From Plantago major (lineage: Eukaryota; Streptophyta; Magnoliopsida; Lamiales; Plantaginaceae), in the NCBI GenBank assembly GCA_026545765.1, contig CM048840.1, positions 87,758,877 through 87,822,876 of the forward strand: a stretch of DNA of 64,000 nucleotides, given 5' to 3'. Of the stretch, positions 1 to 10,740 are shown one piece after another. Position 1 is the first letter of the stretch. Every line of letters starts with the position of its first letter. A program made the translations under genes and the position numbers. The notes beneath the pieces are model-generated. The model was not told the DNA's origin, did no database searches, and saw only the letters and a program-made list of their open reading frames with translations.

Positions 1-1626
1 GGAGGAAAGGAACTTAAGGTGTTGAATAAACGCCTTCTGGGAAAGTTTACCCCATTGGACTGGAACCCTAAACACAAAATGAATTGGGGAGCCTTTCTAG
101 TAAAGAGATATGTACCAGCAGTTATATCTTCAAAACCAGAAAGAAAACTGATATTGGGCATGCTGAAGAATTCCCATATCTACAAGCTTCTATCTGCTGC
201 ATCCAGTGGACTATCCACACTGGATGTACTGGAGTTCTATAACAACTCCAAAATCTTCACAAAAGTTGTGAATGATGAAGAAGAAAAATACATGCAGACT
301 GAAGTCCAAGGACAAGAAATTGTTCTAGACTGCAAGATATTCCGATTGAAAAATCGAGGAACATTTGAAGATATCAACATCAAGGACGCTTCCATGATTC
401 AAGGCGTCAAAGAGCTATTTGAAGCAATCTAGTTAGAAAATGCAAAAGGTTGCCCAGGAGACTTTGTTCTGAAGGCCATCAGAACTAGTCATCTCCAGAA
501 ACACTGGAGTACTTTAGCTCTTATTCTGGTCCGTTGCTTTGATGGCAAAAAAGGTGGAGTAGACCAGATAAGCATGGAGAGATGGATGATGATGCATCTT
601 CTGAACAAGAAGCATGAAGGGCAGGAAACCCACTTCAATTAGGGGAAGTACGGCTTCAACAAATTCCTTGGACATATTGAGGAATTTGAGCCCAAAATCA
701 TCAATGGCCTTGCTGAGCCAAAGGCCAATCACTTTGGTCTCAGGATCTGTTACATTCTGGAAACAATGGGAATCACTCTCAGAGAGAGGCAGGAAATCCC
801 AGTCACCAACTCCCTTTTCAGACACGCTTTTGAAGAAAAGGAGAAACTTCTTCGAGAACGCACTTTTCGGAAAAGCGGAAGAAGAAAAGCGCACAACATG
901 GTGAGGAGGTCTCTGAGCAAGCCAAAGCTAAACCTCCAGTTGCCAAGAGAAAGAGGACTCATAGCAAAATAGCCTCAAAGCACCTAATCATACAAGAGTC
1001 ACAACCTTCTGGAGACAAGGTTTGAGAAGATGTTGGGCCTTCGAGAAAGGCAAATCAGAATCCCCAAGAGTCCCGAACGAATGCTCCGAACTCTCAGAGA
1101 TGATAGAAATATCATAGATGGAGTGCACTGACCACAGAATAGTGATTCTGAGGATGATGAAGTACTTGCAAAAGTACTCAAAAGGTTTAAGTATGAGACC
1201 CATGGAGGAGCTTCAAGCTCAGCTCTTCAGAAAGACAAGAGCCCCTCTGCCCAGCAGGAAGAAGAAGGCCTGGGTGAGGAAGATAGAATGATGGAAGATG
1301 TTGCCATTGCTTCCACATTCACAATGCCAGCATTTAATATTCTTTGAAAAACCATTCTTGAACAGGTTCCTCAACCTTCTGAGAGAGCTCAACTCTCAGA
1401 AAGGGATCAAACTGAGATGGAAACTCAGAATGATACTGCAGAGGAGATCAATAATGAGCACAGAGAGACTGTGGATTCACCACAAGTTCAAGAGATCAAT
1501 GATCAGCCTGACTCTATTCAGGCCAACTTGGAGACACACTTTCAGGGGGAAGAAAACTTGTCCACCCCCTTGAATCAAGAAGAGGTTCCTCCAACCTCAG
1601 AACATCAAGAAGATCCTGTCCCACAG

Positions 1627-1706
1627 GTAGTAAAAGTTATCTCTGAACAAGGAATAACTAACTAAAATTGCTCTTATGTTCTAATATTCTTAATGTCTCT
1701 TCTTAA
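1627..1706 (+). other. Intron-like segment in ORF3 of A (intron 2)
   Basis: After an exon ending in CAG comes a GT donor. The segment is AT-rich with a pyrimidine-rich 3' end. In element C the same segment ends in a canonical AG acceptor (37682); in A the acceptor has mutated from TAG to TAA, so it may no longer splice correctly. It carries in-frame stops that splicing would remove. Confidence 0.6.
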
Positions 1707-1804
1707 GCTCCAACTGAGGAAGTAGTGGTGGTGGAACCAACACCCCAAAACCTAGAGATTCCGGTGAAAAGCTTCGAGGAAGTATTCTTGAGCCTTTTGA
1801 GAAG

Positions 1805-1883
1805 GTAAGTAATCAGTAATAATCTTCTTCAACGAATGCTCTGGAGAACCCACTCTTAAAATCTCTTATGTTTGTTCTTACAG
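1805..1883 (+). other. Intron-like segment in ORF3 of A (intron 3)
   Basis: A strong GTAAGT donor follows GAGAAG, and the segment ends in a pyrimidine-rich tract and TTACAG. The following exon starts GCTCAG. Length 79 nt. In element C the acceptor side is conserved (37507) but the donor side has been replaced by a short duplicated coding stretch. Confidence 0.6.
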
Positions 1884-2152
1884 GCTCAGTCAGAAGAACA
1901 ATTGGATGGAGAAACAGTTATGTCATCTCCTCCAAAAGAAACTAAAACTGCTGAACAAGCAGTATCTGTAGAAAAGGTGCCAGAAACCCCCAAGGTTTCT
2001 GAGGAACTTGCTACTGAGCTTCCTCACAATTGGAAGTTCAATCAGAAAGAAAGGTTGATGAGGATAAAACTTCTCCTGACATCAAAGTATCTGAGGCCTC
2101 TGTGCCCAAGCAAGAAAAAATCCAAGCAGATGAGCCTAGTGTTTCTACACAT

Positions 2153-2233
2153 GTATGCTCAGAAAGCTCACTTCTGCACACAGATACTAACACAAGTAGT
2201 TTGAACAAAACTAACTTGAACACTTTCTTTCAG
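2153..2233 (+). other. Intron-like segment in ORF3 of A (intron 5)
   Basis: GT donor and TTTCAG acceptor with the next exon starting GCTCAA. Length 81 nt, the same as in element C (37074-37154), where the exon before it ends in a better CAG. It is open in frame, so retention would add 27 residues. Confidence 0.55.
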
Positions 2234-5011
2234 GCTCAAAGTCTAGTGCCAGTTGATTTACTCAAGGCCTTCCAGAAGCACACCTTAAAGAAACATCTCA
2301 AGTGCTTCAGACAATGGCGTAAACTTCGAAAGGTGACCTTTACAAGTAGCGAGTAATCGATGTCCCAGAAAAGAGAGCAATTGCCCTAAATCTGGAGGAT
2401 TATATCCATGCATTGTTCCCTACAGAGTCCTACTCATTTGCCACTCTAATGCATGAAGACTTCATTCATGAAGTAACACAAAGACTTATAGCAGATTTCA
2501 AGTCTGCGGATGCTCAAACCCAAGAGCAGATGGTTATCCATCTTGCCTTGCCCAGCAAGCTCACTACTTATCCTACTGAACAAGAAGAAGTTAATGGGAG
2601 GATGATTACATTCCCAATTGTGATCAACCTGGTTTCAGAAGATGACGAGGAGATGGACGAAAATAATTATCAAGAACCTCCCTCTGAGCATCCAAACCAA
2701 GAAACAAAGAACAAGAGTGATGATGATGATGATCAGAATGATGATCCCCAACCTGGAAAAGGCGGGATTTAGAAAGCTAGCAAAGAGAGTGGAGAAAAGG
2801 CTACTCCCTCAATTGCTCAGAAAGCTCCATCATCATCACATCCCAAGTCTCATCAAGATACCCAACAAGTTGAACTCAATGATTCCATAGAAGAAATTTC
2901 AGCTGCTGAATTTAGGATTGAACAACTCAGAAAGGTATTGGAAGAAGAAAAGAGAATCAACATTGAGACTCAAGCTCTTGTTGATGAAAAGGAAGCCAAA
3001 ATTAAAAAGCTCGAAGAAGCTAATGCCAAAGAATTGGCACTCCTAGATGAGCAAAGAAATTTGAAGAATGCCATTGTTGTCACAGCTGCTGAAATAGATG
3101 CAATGGATGACAATGATGATGAAGAGCATGATGTTGCGACTGCATCAGAAAGACCTTCTACATCTTCTCAGAAGGCCAGCACACTTGATGGAAAGCAGAA
3201 GAATATTGTCAATCTGCAAACAATCCAAGAAAAAGATTATGACAGTGATGCTGAAACCCACAACTTGATCACTGAAGCAGAAGATGAGAGACTTGTTACT
3301 CAGCACAAAAGAGCCCTACTTGCTCCTCATATATTCTCTGCACCAAGTAGTTCAAGAAGTGAAGAGCACCGTGTAAGGAACAGTGTCTTTTTAGAACTCA
3401 GAAAGACACTAGTTGCCCAAGACACATAAGTGCTAAAAACCGTCCCAGAAGAGATGAAGCCTTTGGCTGTTGCTTTACTCAATAGAGCAACCAGCATCGC
3501 TCTCTCTCAGAAAGACCTAGGGTTGGTCAGGGATGAGGATTGTAACAATGCTAATGCAGCATTGAATGAAGCCAGCCATGCTGTCCTGCAAGCCAACGCC
3601 ATCCTAAGGCCGCTTGAAGAGCTCAACAGAAAGGAGCATGAACTGGTTAGGCAGAACAACGAGCTGAAGAAAGAACTTCAAGAATTAGTCAGGGTGCACA
3701 ACAATCTCCAGAAAAACTTTGAAACTCTCTCTGAAGCTTATGCTATCATGAGTCAGTCATTCATGACTAAAGGGGAAGAAGAGATGCCTCAGAAAGGCAG
3801 AGGAAGAAAAAGAAAATAATCAAATCCTCCATCCTCAAGTCAACTTGTCATTAAGGACACACTGGAGACACCCTTGCTGAAGAAGTTGTTCCAGATCAAC
3901 GGCCGGAAAATTTGAGAAGTATGGTCACTAGGGGAACCAAGTCCCTTAGAATCTCAGAAGAGAAGAAGACTTCTGAAGAAGAAGAAAAGGAAGAAGGAGA
4001 AGTAAGAGGCCAAGAAAGCTGCAAGTCTCCAATTTTGGACTACAATGATGATGAGGACGATTCTGATGAACATCCACTTCACAAGAAAAGGAGACAAGCA
4101 ACTACTTCACAACCTCCTCTGGCAGCAAAGCCCTTAGCAGCCAGAACTCCTTCTGGAAATACCAAGTCAATACAAGGAACATCCACCAAAGCCCAAAGGC
4201 GGAAGAAAGGGTTAGAGGATCTCTGACGAAGGCCACCAAACGTAAAAAGAAGGATTTCCGGTTTGGCGAATAAACAATGAAACACATCAAGAAAGGCCAA
4301 TGATGCCCACATTGAGTATATGAAGACCAAGAATGAAGAATCTTCATATAGGTGCATTACGAACAAGAGAGGGTATTGGATTACGGAACTACAACATCTA
4401 CTTGTCAATGATAAGTTTCAACTCCCATCCTCAACCGGATCCCGAAATGGAGAGAAGCGAATTGCTAAAACCCGAGCACCTTCATGCACGTTAAACTTTG
4501 AAGTAGAAAAGAGGAATGAAGCGAAAGATGGATCTTTCTTTTGCATCCTTACCAAAACCCGATGATGTACACAAGGTAAGAAAAGCTGGATGGTAGCTAC
4601 AAAGAGAAGAGCAAACTAGGTGTTTCAACCTATGAGTCATTCTATATGACATTGGATGAATACCTAGATGATATACACTATCTGGAAGAAATATACAAGT
4701 ATTTCAACCTATCTCAGCTGCAAGTAGACCATGCAGGTGCAGGAAAGTACTTCCGGTCAAACATTTTATGCGGAAGAATCACAAGCTTGGTAAGAGTTAC
4801 CATGAAATATGTGACTTATCCAAAAAAGAGCTCTGTCGGAAGGACTCTTATGACTATGTCCAAGAATGCAGAAAAGTGGATGATCATGTCAACTGATCCA
4901 GAAAGGGTGCTGAAGAACTTGAGGTATCTGAACCCAAGTTGTGTTTCTGAAGACTTGAAGACTAGTAACATTAGAATACTCTCTTGGAGCTTGGACTCTC
5001 CTATGTTCTAA

Positions 5012-5312
5012 TTTACTTAGTTTGTTTTATTACTTTTTGTAATCTTGCTGATGGTTTCTGAAATTCTCTATCTGTAAAAGTTGCATCTTACTCTGTAAAC
5101 TGTACCTATCTGAAGATCATACTCTCAGATACATTTTAATAGATGACAACTTATTAGCAAAGATCACTTCTTGTGATTTGGTTGATGTTTACTTTCTGCA
5201 CTTAATTCAACTAAAATTGAATATCATTTGAAATGATTAAGTGGTGGATTGTTTTCTCTTCGTGATTACAACTTTGTAATAGGACTTGAAAGATAGTCAT
5301 GGATGACTGATC
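5012..5312 (+). other. 3' untranslated stretch of element A
   Basis: About 300 bp between the ORF3 stop and the polypurine tract. It is conserved in B (8754-9111) and C (33989-34289), including a segment that reads TTGGTTGATGTTTACTTTC and a short near-palindrome around AAATGATTAAG. No coding capacity. Conservation in all three copies suggests a 3' UTR or cis signals for minus-strand transfer. Confidence 0.6.
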
Positions 5313-5327
5313 AAAAAGGGGGAAATT
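5313..5327 (+). promoter_or_regulatory. Polypurine tract of element A
   Basis: A-rich run followed by GGGGGAAATT directly abuts the LTR start TGTTAGG. This is the plus-strand primer site expected in LTR retrotransposons, and it matches the tract before LTR B and the complement next to the 3' LTR of C. Confidence 0.85.
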
Positions 5328-6735
5328 TGTTAGGAATATCTGTTAGTATTTTGATCACTCATCACATGTTCTTAGCCAGAAAGGTGATTAAGTGCTCTTG
5401 GTTCACTTGAACATTGTAAAAGAGGAAATCACTGAGTATGATTAGTCTAGTAAATCTTGTATTAGGATTATAGGTCTCTGAGTGTAATTTTGTATTTCAA
5501 GAAGACCATGAAGATCAATCCTAGCAATGGAGCTTTTCTGAAGATTAGAAGACTGAAGATTGCACAAGGTTTATGAAGACACAAAGGTTTAGTCTAACTC
5601 AGAAAGACTATGTCCTTAATCCTTTCTTAAGTACATTAACTTACTTTGGAAATATGATTCTGGACATATGACATCATGAGTATGGAGCATGTAAGCCATC
5701 AGAAAGGCTCATATATCCGTTGAGACTAAAGGACAATGAACAGTACTATGCATTAAATGCATCGGCAGAAATGCTGCAAAAAGCAAGTCCTCTCTGAAAC
5801 AAGAGATAGTGACTTCTGAGTACATAGTTCAAGATATAAACGGATATAATTTGATAGAGAGCACAACGGATACAATTCAAACGCCTCTCAAATTTATCTA
5901 TATATATCACACACTTATATGCTTGAAGAACACACCTTAGAACGCTCTATCTTGCAAACTTACCATCAAGCAAAGTATTCTCTCAAGCACTCTACTACCC
6001 TTCTAAAGCTTTACATTGAAGAATCACTAGTAGTTCTAAGTTGTCTGAACACGAACAAGAGATTGTTATTCGTGAAAGAGTTGAACTATCGGATACCCTT
6101 TCAAGCTCATTCTCGAGCGGACACCAATTACTTGGGTCAAGAAAGCGATCGTCATCCATCGAACAAGTGTATTAAGTAGTCTTGTTCTATTAGGCTCTGA
6201 AAACATAACTGAAAAGTTATACGAGAAGCCTCTCTGACAAACCTTATAACCAACACCATCAAGGCGTGGAGTAGAGGAAGTACTTGATTTGGGAAATCAG
6301 GGAATAACTCCAAGGTTATCTGAGTAGAGGAAGTACTTAGCTCTAGGAGCTGGGGAATAACTCAGGGGGAACATTTGGTTGGGAACCATTTGTTTAGGAA
6401 TCTTAGAATAGGATTATTGTAAGGTGAACTCAATTATCTGTTCTAGTGAATTCTAGGTCTTAGAAAGACCGAAGTGGATTAGTTGGAGGATTACGCCACC
6501 TCCAGATACCACTATACTTGCTGTGTTATTTACCTTTCTGTATTTACATTTCAGCAAAGCACACACACACTTACTTATTGTTTCTGCACTTACCTATCTT
6601 AAAGTCTTCCGCGCTCTGAATTTAAGTATCAGAAACCCCCAGGTTTCTGAGAAACTGTTTTTATCGACAAAAGTTTTAAAAGACTATTCACCCCCCCCCC
6701 CCTAGTCTTTTACTTTGCCGTTATCTGGACCAACA
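5328..6735 (+). repeat. LTR of element A (3' LTR)
   Basis: 1408 bp, beginning TGTTAGGAATATC and ending GGACCAACA, with the TG...CA ends typical of LTRs. It closely matches the reverse complement of 46017-47446 and, more distantly, 9127-10729. A TATA-like run at about 5898-5908 marks the probable promoter, so the downstream half would be transcribed leader. That half contains two tandem hairpin units (6270-6363) and a run of about 12 C (about 6691-6702) near the 3' end. The complete right end lies against element B sequence. Confidence 0.92.
6270..6363 (+). repeat. Tandem hairpin units in LTR A (2 copies)
   Basis: Two imperfect units each read GAGGAAGTACTT, then a small hairpin, then GGGGAATAACTC or similar. 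Hairpin 1 (6285-6299) is TGATTT-GGG-AAATCA. Hairpin 2 (6339-6351) is AGCTC-TAG-GAGCT. Stem sequences differ but pairing is kept. LTR B has three units and LTR C two. Confidence 0.7.
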
Positions 6736-8753
6736 ATCTTCAACTTGAAGAAGAGCTAGTTAAATCCAGAGATAAGCTCAATCAACTACAAGATCAATAC
6801 TTACAAGAGACAGTAGCTTACTCTGAGGTTAAAGAGCTCCAGGATGCTGTAAATGCTATTGCTAAGGAGCTAGATACTGAAGAAGTATCTAAAGAAAAGC
6901 ATGATGCTAAGGCTGCATCACCATCAAAAGAAAAACCATCCTCCTCTCAGAAAGGAAAGAAGCCCATCTCTGAGATGGTTGCTGGACTGGAAAATCTTGA
7001 AAATGTCCAAGAGGATGAAGATCACTGGGCTGATGACTCAGATGATGAAGAAGACAAGACTTTGGCAGAACACCGCAATGAACACTTGACGGTTTCTCAT
7101 CTTAAAAGGAAGCTAATTGCTCCAGAAGTTTTCAACAAACTGCCAAATGTCCACTCCCATGAATATATGAATAGATATCAAGTTTTGGCACATCTTAAAA
7201 GGGAGATGTCTTCACAAAACAAAGATGTAATTGCCTCCGTCCCCTCAGATATGCAGAAATTCACTGAGCTCATCACTCAGAGAACAACCAGTATGATCAT
7301 TGCTCAGAAGGATCTGGGAATGGTAAGGGACGATGATGTATCACTAGTTGAAAAAGCTTTTCATGAGGCAAGTTACACTGCTGAAAAAACAGATGCCATA
7401 CTAGGCCCATTGGCAGAGCTCACTGATAAGTAAAATGGACTTATCAAACAAAATCAGGAGCTCAAGGCTGAACTTCAGAAGTTGGTCACTGCCTACAACT
7501 ACTTGCAAAAGAAGTTTGAGTCCCTCTCAGATTCTTTTGTGGTACTTAGTCAGTCAACAATGACTAAGGGGGAAGAATTTGGATCTCAAGATCAGGGGGG
7601 AGGAAAGAAGAAATCTAGAGTTGGTGCCGCTTAGAAAGGAAGAGGAAACAAGAAAACTTCCCAGCCACCACTCAGAATAGATGATCCCTCATCAAATCAA
7701 GCTGCTTTGCAAATAGTAGCTACTTCCCAGCAGTCAACTGAAGAAACTACAATGGTAACAAGGGCCATGGCAAAAAGACCTCCAAGGAGTACCAAAGCTC
7801 CAAGGAGAAGACAAGTAAGAGGGATTGATGAATCTTCTGAAGAAGAAGAAGAAGGCCAAATCAAATCCCTGGGCAATGAAGAAGGCTGGAAAAGTCTCAC
7901 AAGAATTAATCTTGATGATGATGAAGAGACTGATGAAGATGAAGCTCCTCTTCACAGAAAAAGGAAAATTGATAGCCTAACTGAGCCCATAGCTGCAAAG
8001 CCTTTAGCAGCTAAAACACCCTCTGAAAATACCAAGTCAATCCAGGGTGGTTCTTCAAGCAATCCCCCAAAGGAGAATTCTAGACAAAGAAGAAGGAACA
8101 GTGAGTGAACAAAGACAAAGTCAACTTCCACTCGGGCGGAAGAAGCCAAAATTGAGTATGTGAAGAATGACAACAATTCCTCTCATCTCTGGTGCATTAA
8201 TCGGAAGAATGGCTCTCGGATTACGGAACTCAAGCACTTCTTGGTAAATTCAAGGTTTCCGAACCAATCCATAAAACTCATGGCATGGAGAAAAGATAAG
8301 CCAATCTTGATTAACACCAACCACATCAAAGCATGGTTGGATTTTGAAGTAATCAAGAGAACAGAAGCCATGAAGAAGGACCCCTCTGATGAATGTCCTT
8401 ATGGAAAGCCAGATGATGTGCACAGAATTCCCAACATCACTAGAACAGGAACAAGAGCAAGACTTGCGGTGGAACCCTATGAGTCCTTCTACTTAACTGA
8501 AGATCAATACAAGGGTGACATCAGATATCTGAAGATTATTTATAAATACTTCAAGCTATCAGATATCAGAATCGAGCATGCCTGGAAGTGGGGAAAGTAT
8601 CTTTGGGTCAAGCATTTTGTCAAGAGAAATCCCACCAAAACCTACAAGGAAGTCTGTGGATTTGCCAGAGACATAGAGATGATTGTCAGAACTCTTCTCT
8701 ATGACTACTCTGATGATATCAAAAGGTTTGGTGATAGGAAATTTGCAGACTGA
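6736..8753 (+). pseudogene. ORF3 C-terminal half of element B
   Basis: Three largely open stretches (6736-7433, 7440-8108, 8160-8753) correspond to the second half of ORF3. They comprise a charged, heptad-like helical region rich in Glu, Lys and Gln, an acidic stretch with runs of Glu and Asp, and a C-terminal domain of about 195 residues. The C-terminal domain is the best-preserved copy in the window. It contains conserved Trp/Tyr clusters around YKYFKLS and a WKWGKY motif, shared with A (4646-5011) and C (34290-34665). A stop near 7431 breaks the frame. Function unknown. Confidence 0.7.
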
Positions 8754-9111
8754 TCCATGGAACTGTTTTGAAGACTTGAAGACTTGTCATTTAGAATGTT
8801 CACTTGGAGCTTGGTAACTCCTGTTGTTCTATTTGACTAAGTAGTTTCTGTGATTTTGCTGATTGTTCTTTTCTGTTAAATCTTGAAAAAGTTATTTGTA
8901 AGCTTTCTCTGTATCTTATCTGATGAACTTACTCTCAGATATCATTTTCTATAAAAGATAACTTATCAGCAAAGACCACACCTTGTGATTTGGTTGATGT
9001 TTACTTTCTGCACTTAATTATATGAATTGAAAGATCATAAGAAATGATTAAGTGGTGGATTGTTTCCTCATCCAGATTTGTAATAGGTCAGATAGTCATC
9101 GTTGACTGATC

Positions 9112-9126
9112 AAAATGGGGGAAATT
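9112..9126 (+). promoter_or_regulatory. Polypurine tract of element B
   Basis: CAAAATGGGGGAAATT immediately precedes the LTR start TGTTAGG, in the same arrangement as in A and C. Confidence 0.8.
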
Positions 9127-10729
9127 TGTTAGGAATATCTATTTAGATTTTGATCAGCAACCTAATGACTTATCTTAGCTCAGAAAGGTGATTAGTACTC
9201 TTAGTTCACTTGAACACTGTAAAAGAGGAAACTCACTAAGTATGATAGTCTAGCAAATCTTGTATAGAATGTTAGGTCTCAAAATGTAATTTTTATTTTC
9301 TGAAGAAGACATCCAGCAGGAAAAGATCAACGGATTTGAAGATTTGAAGACTGCACAAGATTGCTGAAGACAAGGGTTTTCCAGAAACCTATGTCCAGAT
9401 ATCTTGAAGAAACAAGTGTTTCGAAACATACGTGTTGCAAAAGATATCTGAGAATAAAAGGTTTCTGAGACAAGGAAAGTGCCCACAGATATCTACACTC
9501 AGATACCTTGGACATAAAATATGCTTCTGAAAAAGAAACATATTATAACAAGTTGTTTAAACAAGTGGTATATGGAGCTATGATGATCTCTGGAAAAGAA
9601 CGTGCAAAGCCTCAGAAAGCTTGCATAGTTCCATTGGCACTACAAGACAAAATATAGTACAGTGCATTAAATGCGCAGACAAAAATGTCTGAACAAAAGC
9701 GGTAGCTTCTGAAGAAGAAGACAAGCCTGCTACAGTACTATATTCAGATATCAATAGTTTGAATTTGATTTAAGCCTAACAGATAATATTCAAACGGCAC
9801 TCAAAATTCATCTATAAATATCAACACTTAGACTACTTGAAAAAAACACCTTAGAACACACTGAACTCCAAGAACACTCACGCAAGCGCTCTCAAGCAAA
9901 CTACTTACCTTCAAGCTTTCTGTTGCGACCAAAGCTCTTGATTCTAAGTAGCACAAAAGTTCTAAGTGTCCTGATCCTTAACGAGCATTGTTATTTGTGA
10001 AAGAGTTGAACTAAGATTTCTTATCTAAGTTTCATTCTCTTGAACACTTACCATAGACTTGGGTCAGTAGAGAACAAGATACCATACATTGCAAAGTGTA
10101 TTAAGTATACTTGATTCACAGAGCTATCTGAATAACTGAACAAAATATTAAAGAAGCTCACCTGACAATTTACCTTAACTAACACCTTAAACGGCGTGGA
10201 GTACAGGAAGTACTTAGTTTGGGAAATTAAGGAATAACTCCAAGGTTATTGAGCAAAGGAAGTACTTAGTTTGGGAAACTAAGGAACAACTCAAAAGGTT
10301 TCTGAGTACAGGAAGTACTTGGCTGTGAAAGCCGGGGAATAACTCAGGGGGAACACTTGGTTGGGAACCTAGTGCATTTAGGAATCAAGAAAAGATATCT
10401 GTAAGGTTACCTCATTTATCTTAGTGGATTCTAGGTCTGAGAAAGACCGAAGTGGATTAGTTGAAGGATTACGCCACCTTCAGATACCACTATAAAAAGA
10501 CTTGTGTTATTTACTTTCTGCAGTTTATTACTTGTTTTACTATATTGCAAAGTACTTACACTTATCCTGCTGAACACGTGCACTTATCTCAAAAGTCTTC
10601 CGCTCTCTGAAATTAAGTATCAGATATCTTCACAGATATCTGAGAAACTGTGCTTATCAACAAAATTTTTAAAAGACTATTCACCCCCCCCCCCCCCAGT
10701 CTTTTACTTTGCCGTTATCTGGACCAACA
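9127..10729 (+). repeat. LTR of element B (3' LTR)
   Basis: 1603 bp from TGTTAGGAATATC to GGACCAACA. It is about 200 bp longer than LTR A. A TATA-like run is near 9813-9820. Downstream it carries three hairpin units instead of two (10196-10350) and a C-homopolymer of at least 13 (about 10684-10697) close to its end. Confidence 0.9.
10196..10350 (+). repeat. Tandem hairpin units in LTR B (3 copies)
   Basis: Three units of about 55 bp. The stems are TTAGTTT-GGG-AAATTAA (10214-10230, one G-T pair), TTAGTTT-GGG-AAACTAA (10266-10282, fully paired) and GGCT-GTGAA-AGCC (10321-10333). Each is preceded by AGGAAGTACT and followed by GGAAYAACTC. The stem bases differ from those in LTR A and C while pairing is kept. 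Confidence 0.7.
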
Positions 10730-10740
10730 GTCTAGATATG

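Larger units (their letters stand above)
1..5011 (+). pseudogene. Broken ORF3 of copia element A
   Basis: Decayed copy of the extra frame that follows pol in this family; the start codon is left of the window. Frames follow those of element C: an N-terminal domain (1-900) with an EFYNN motif and a following VQGQE motif, an acidic Ser/Glu/Pro-rich middle (about 1000-2300), a second region with charged coiled-coil character (about 2900-3820), a Lys/Glu-rich stretch (3912-4226) and a C-terminal domain (4320-5011). The first break is a TAG at 430-432. The N-terminal pattern resembles the 'putative plant transposon protein' domain, which is inference. Two introns present in C are exactly absent here (junctions 1521/1522 and 2035/2036); three others remain. 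Function unknown. Confidence 0.75.
1..6735 (+). mobile_element. Copia element A, 3' part (ORF3 plus 3' LTR)
   Basis: Three-prime portion of a long Ty1/copia retrotransposon; its 5' LTR, gag and pol lie left of the window. It holds ORF3 (1-5011), a 3' untranslated stretch, a polypurine tract (about 5313-5327) and a full-length LTR (5328-6735). The same order occurs in element C (- strand, 33722-47446), which confirms the family. Immediately right of the LTR the sequence continues inside the ORF3 of a second copy (B), so A appears to have inserted into B. The protein regions carry many stops and frameshifts, so the copy is dead. Confidence 0.9.
6736..10729 (+). mobile_element. Copia element B, 3' part (ORF3 fragment plus LTR)
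   Basis: Starts inside ORF3 exactly where LTR A ends, and continues through the ORF3 C-terminus, 3' untranslated region, polypurine tract and a complete LTR. It belongs to the same family as A but is more diverged, in both ORF3 and LTR. Its 5' portion should lie left of element A, outside the window. Right of the LTR is Helitron helicase sequence, so B in turn appears inserted in a Helitron. Confidence 0.85.
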
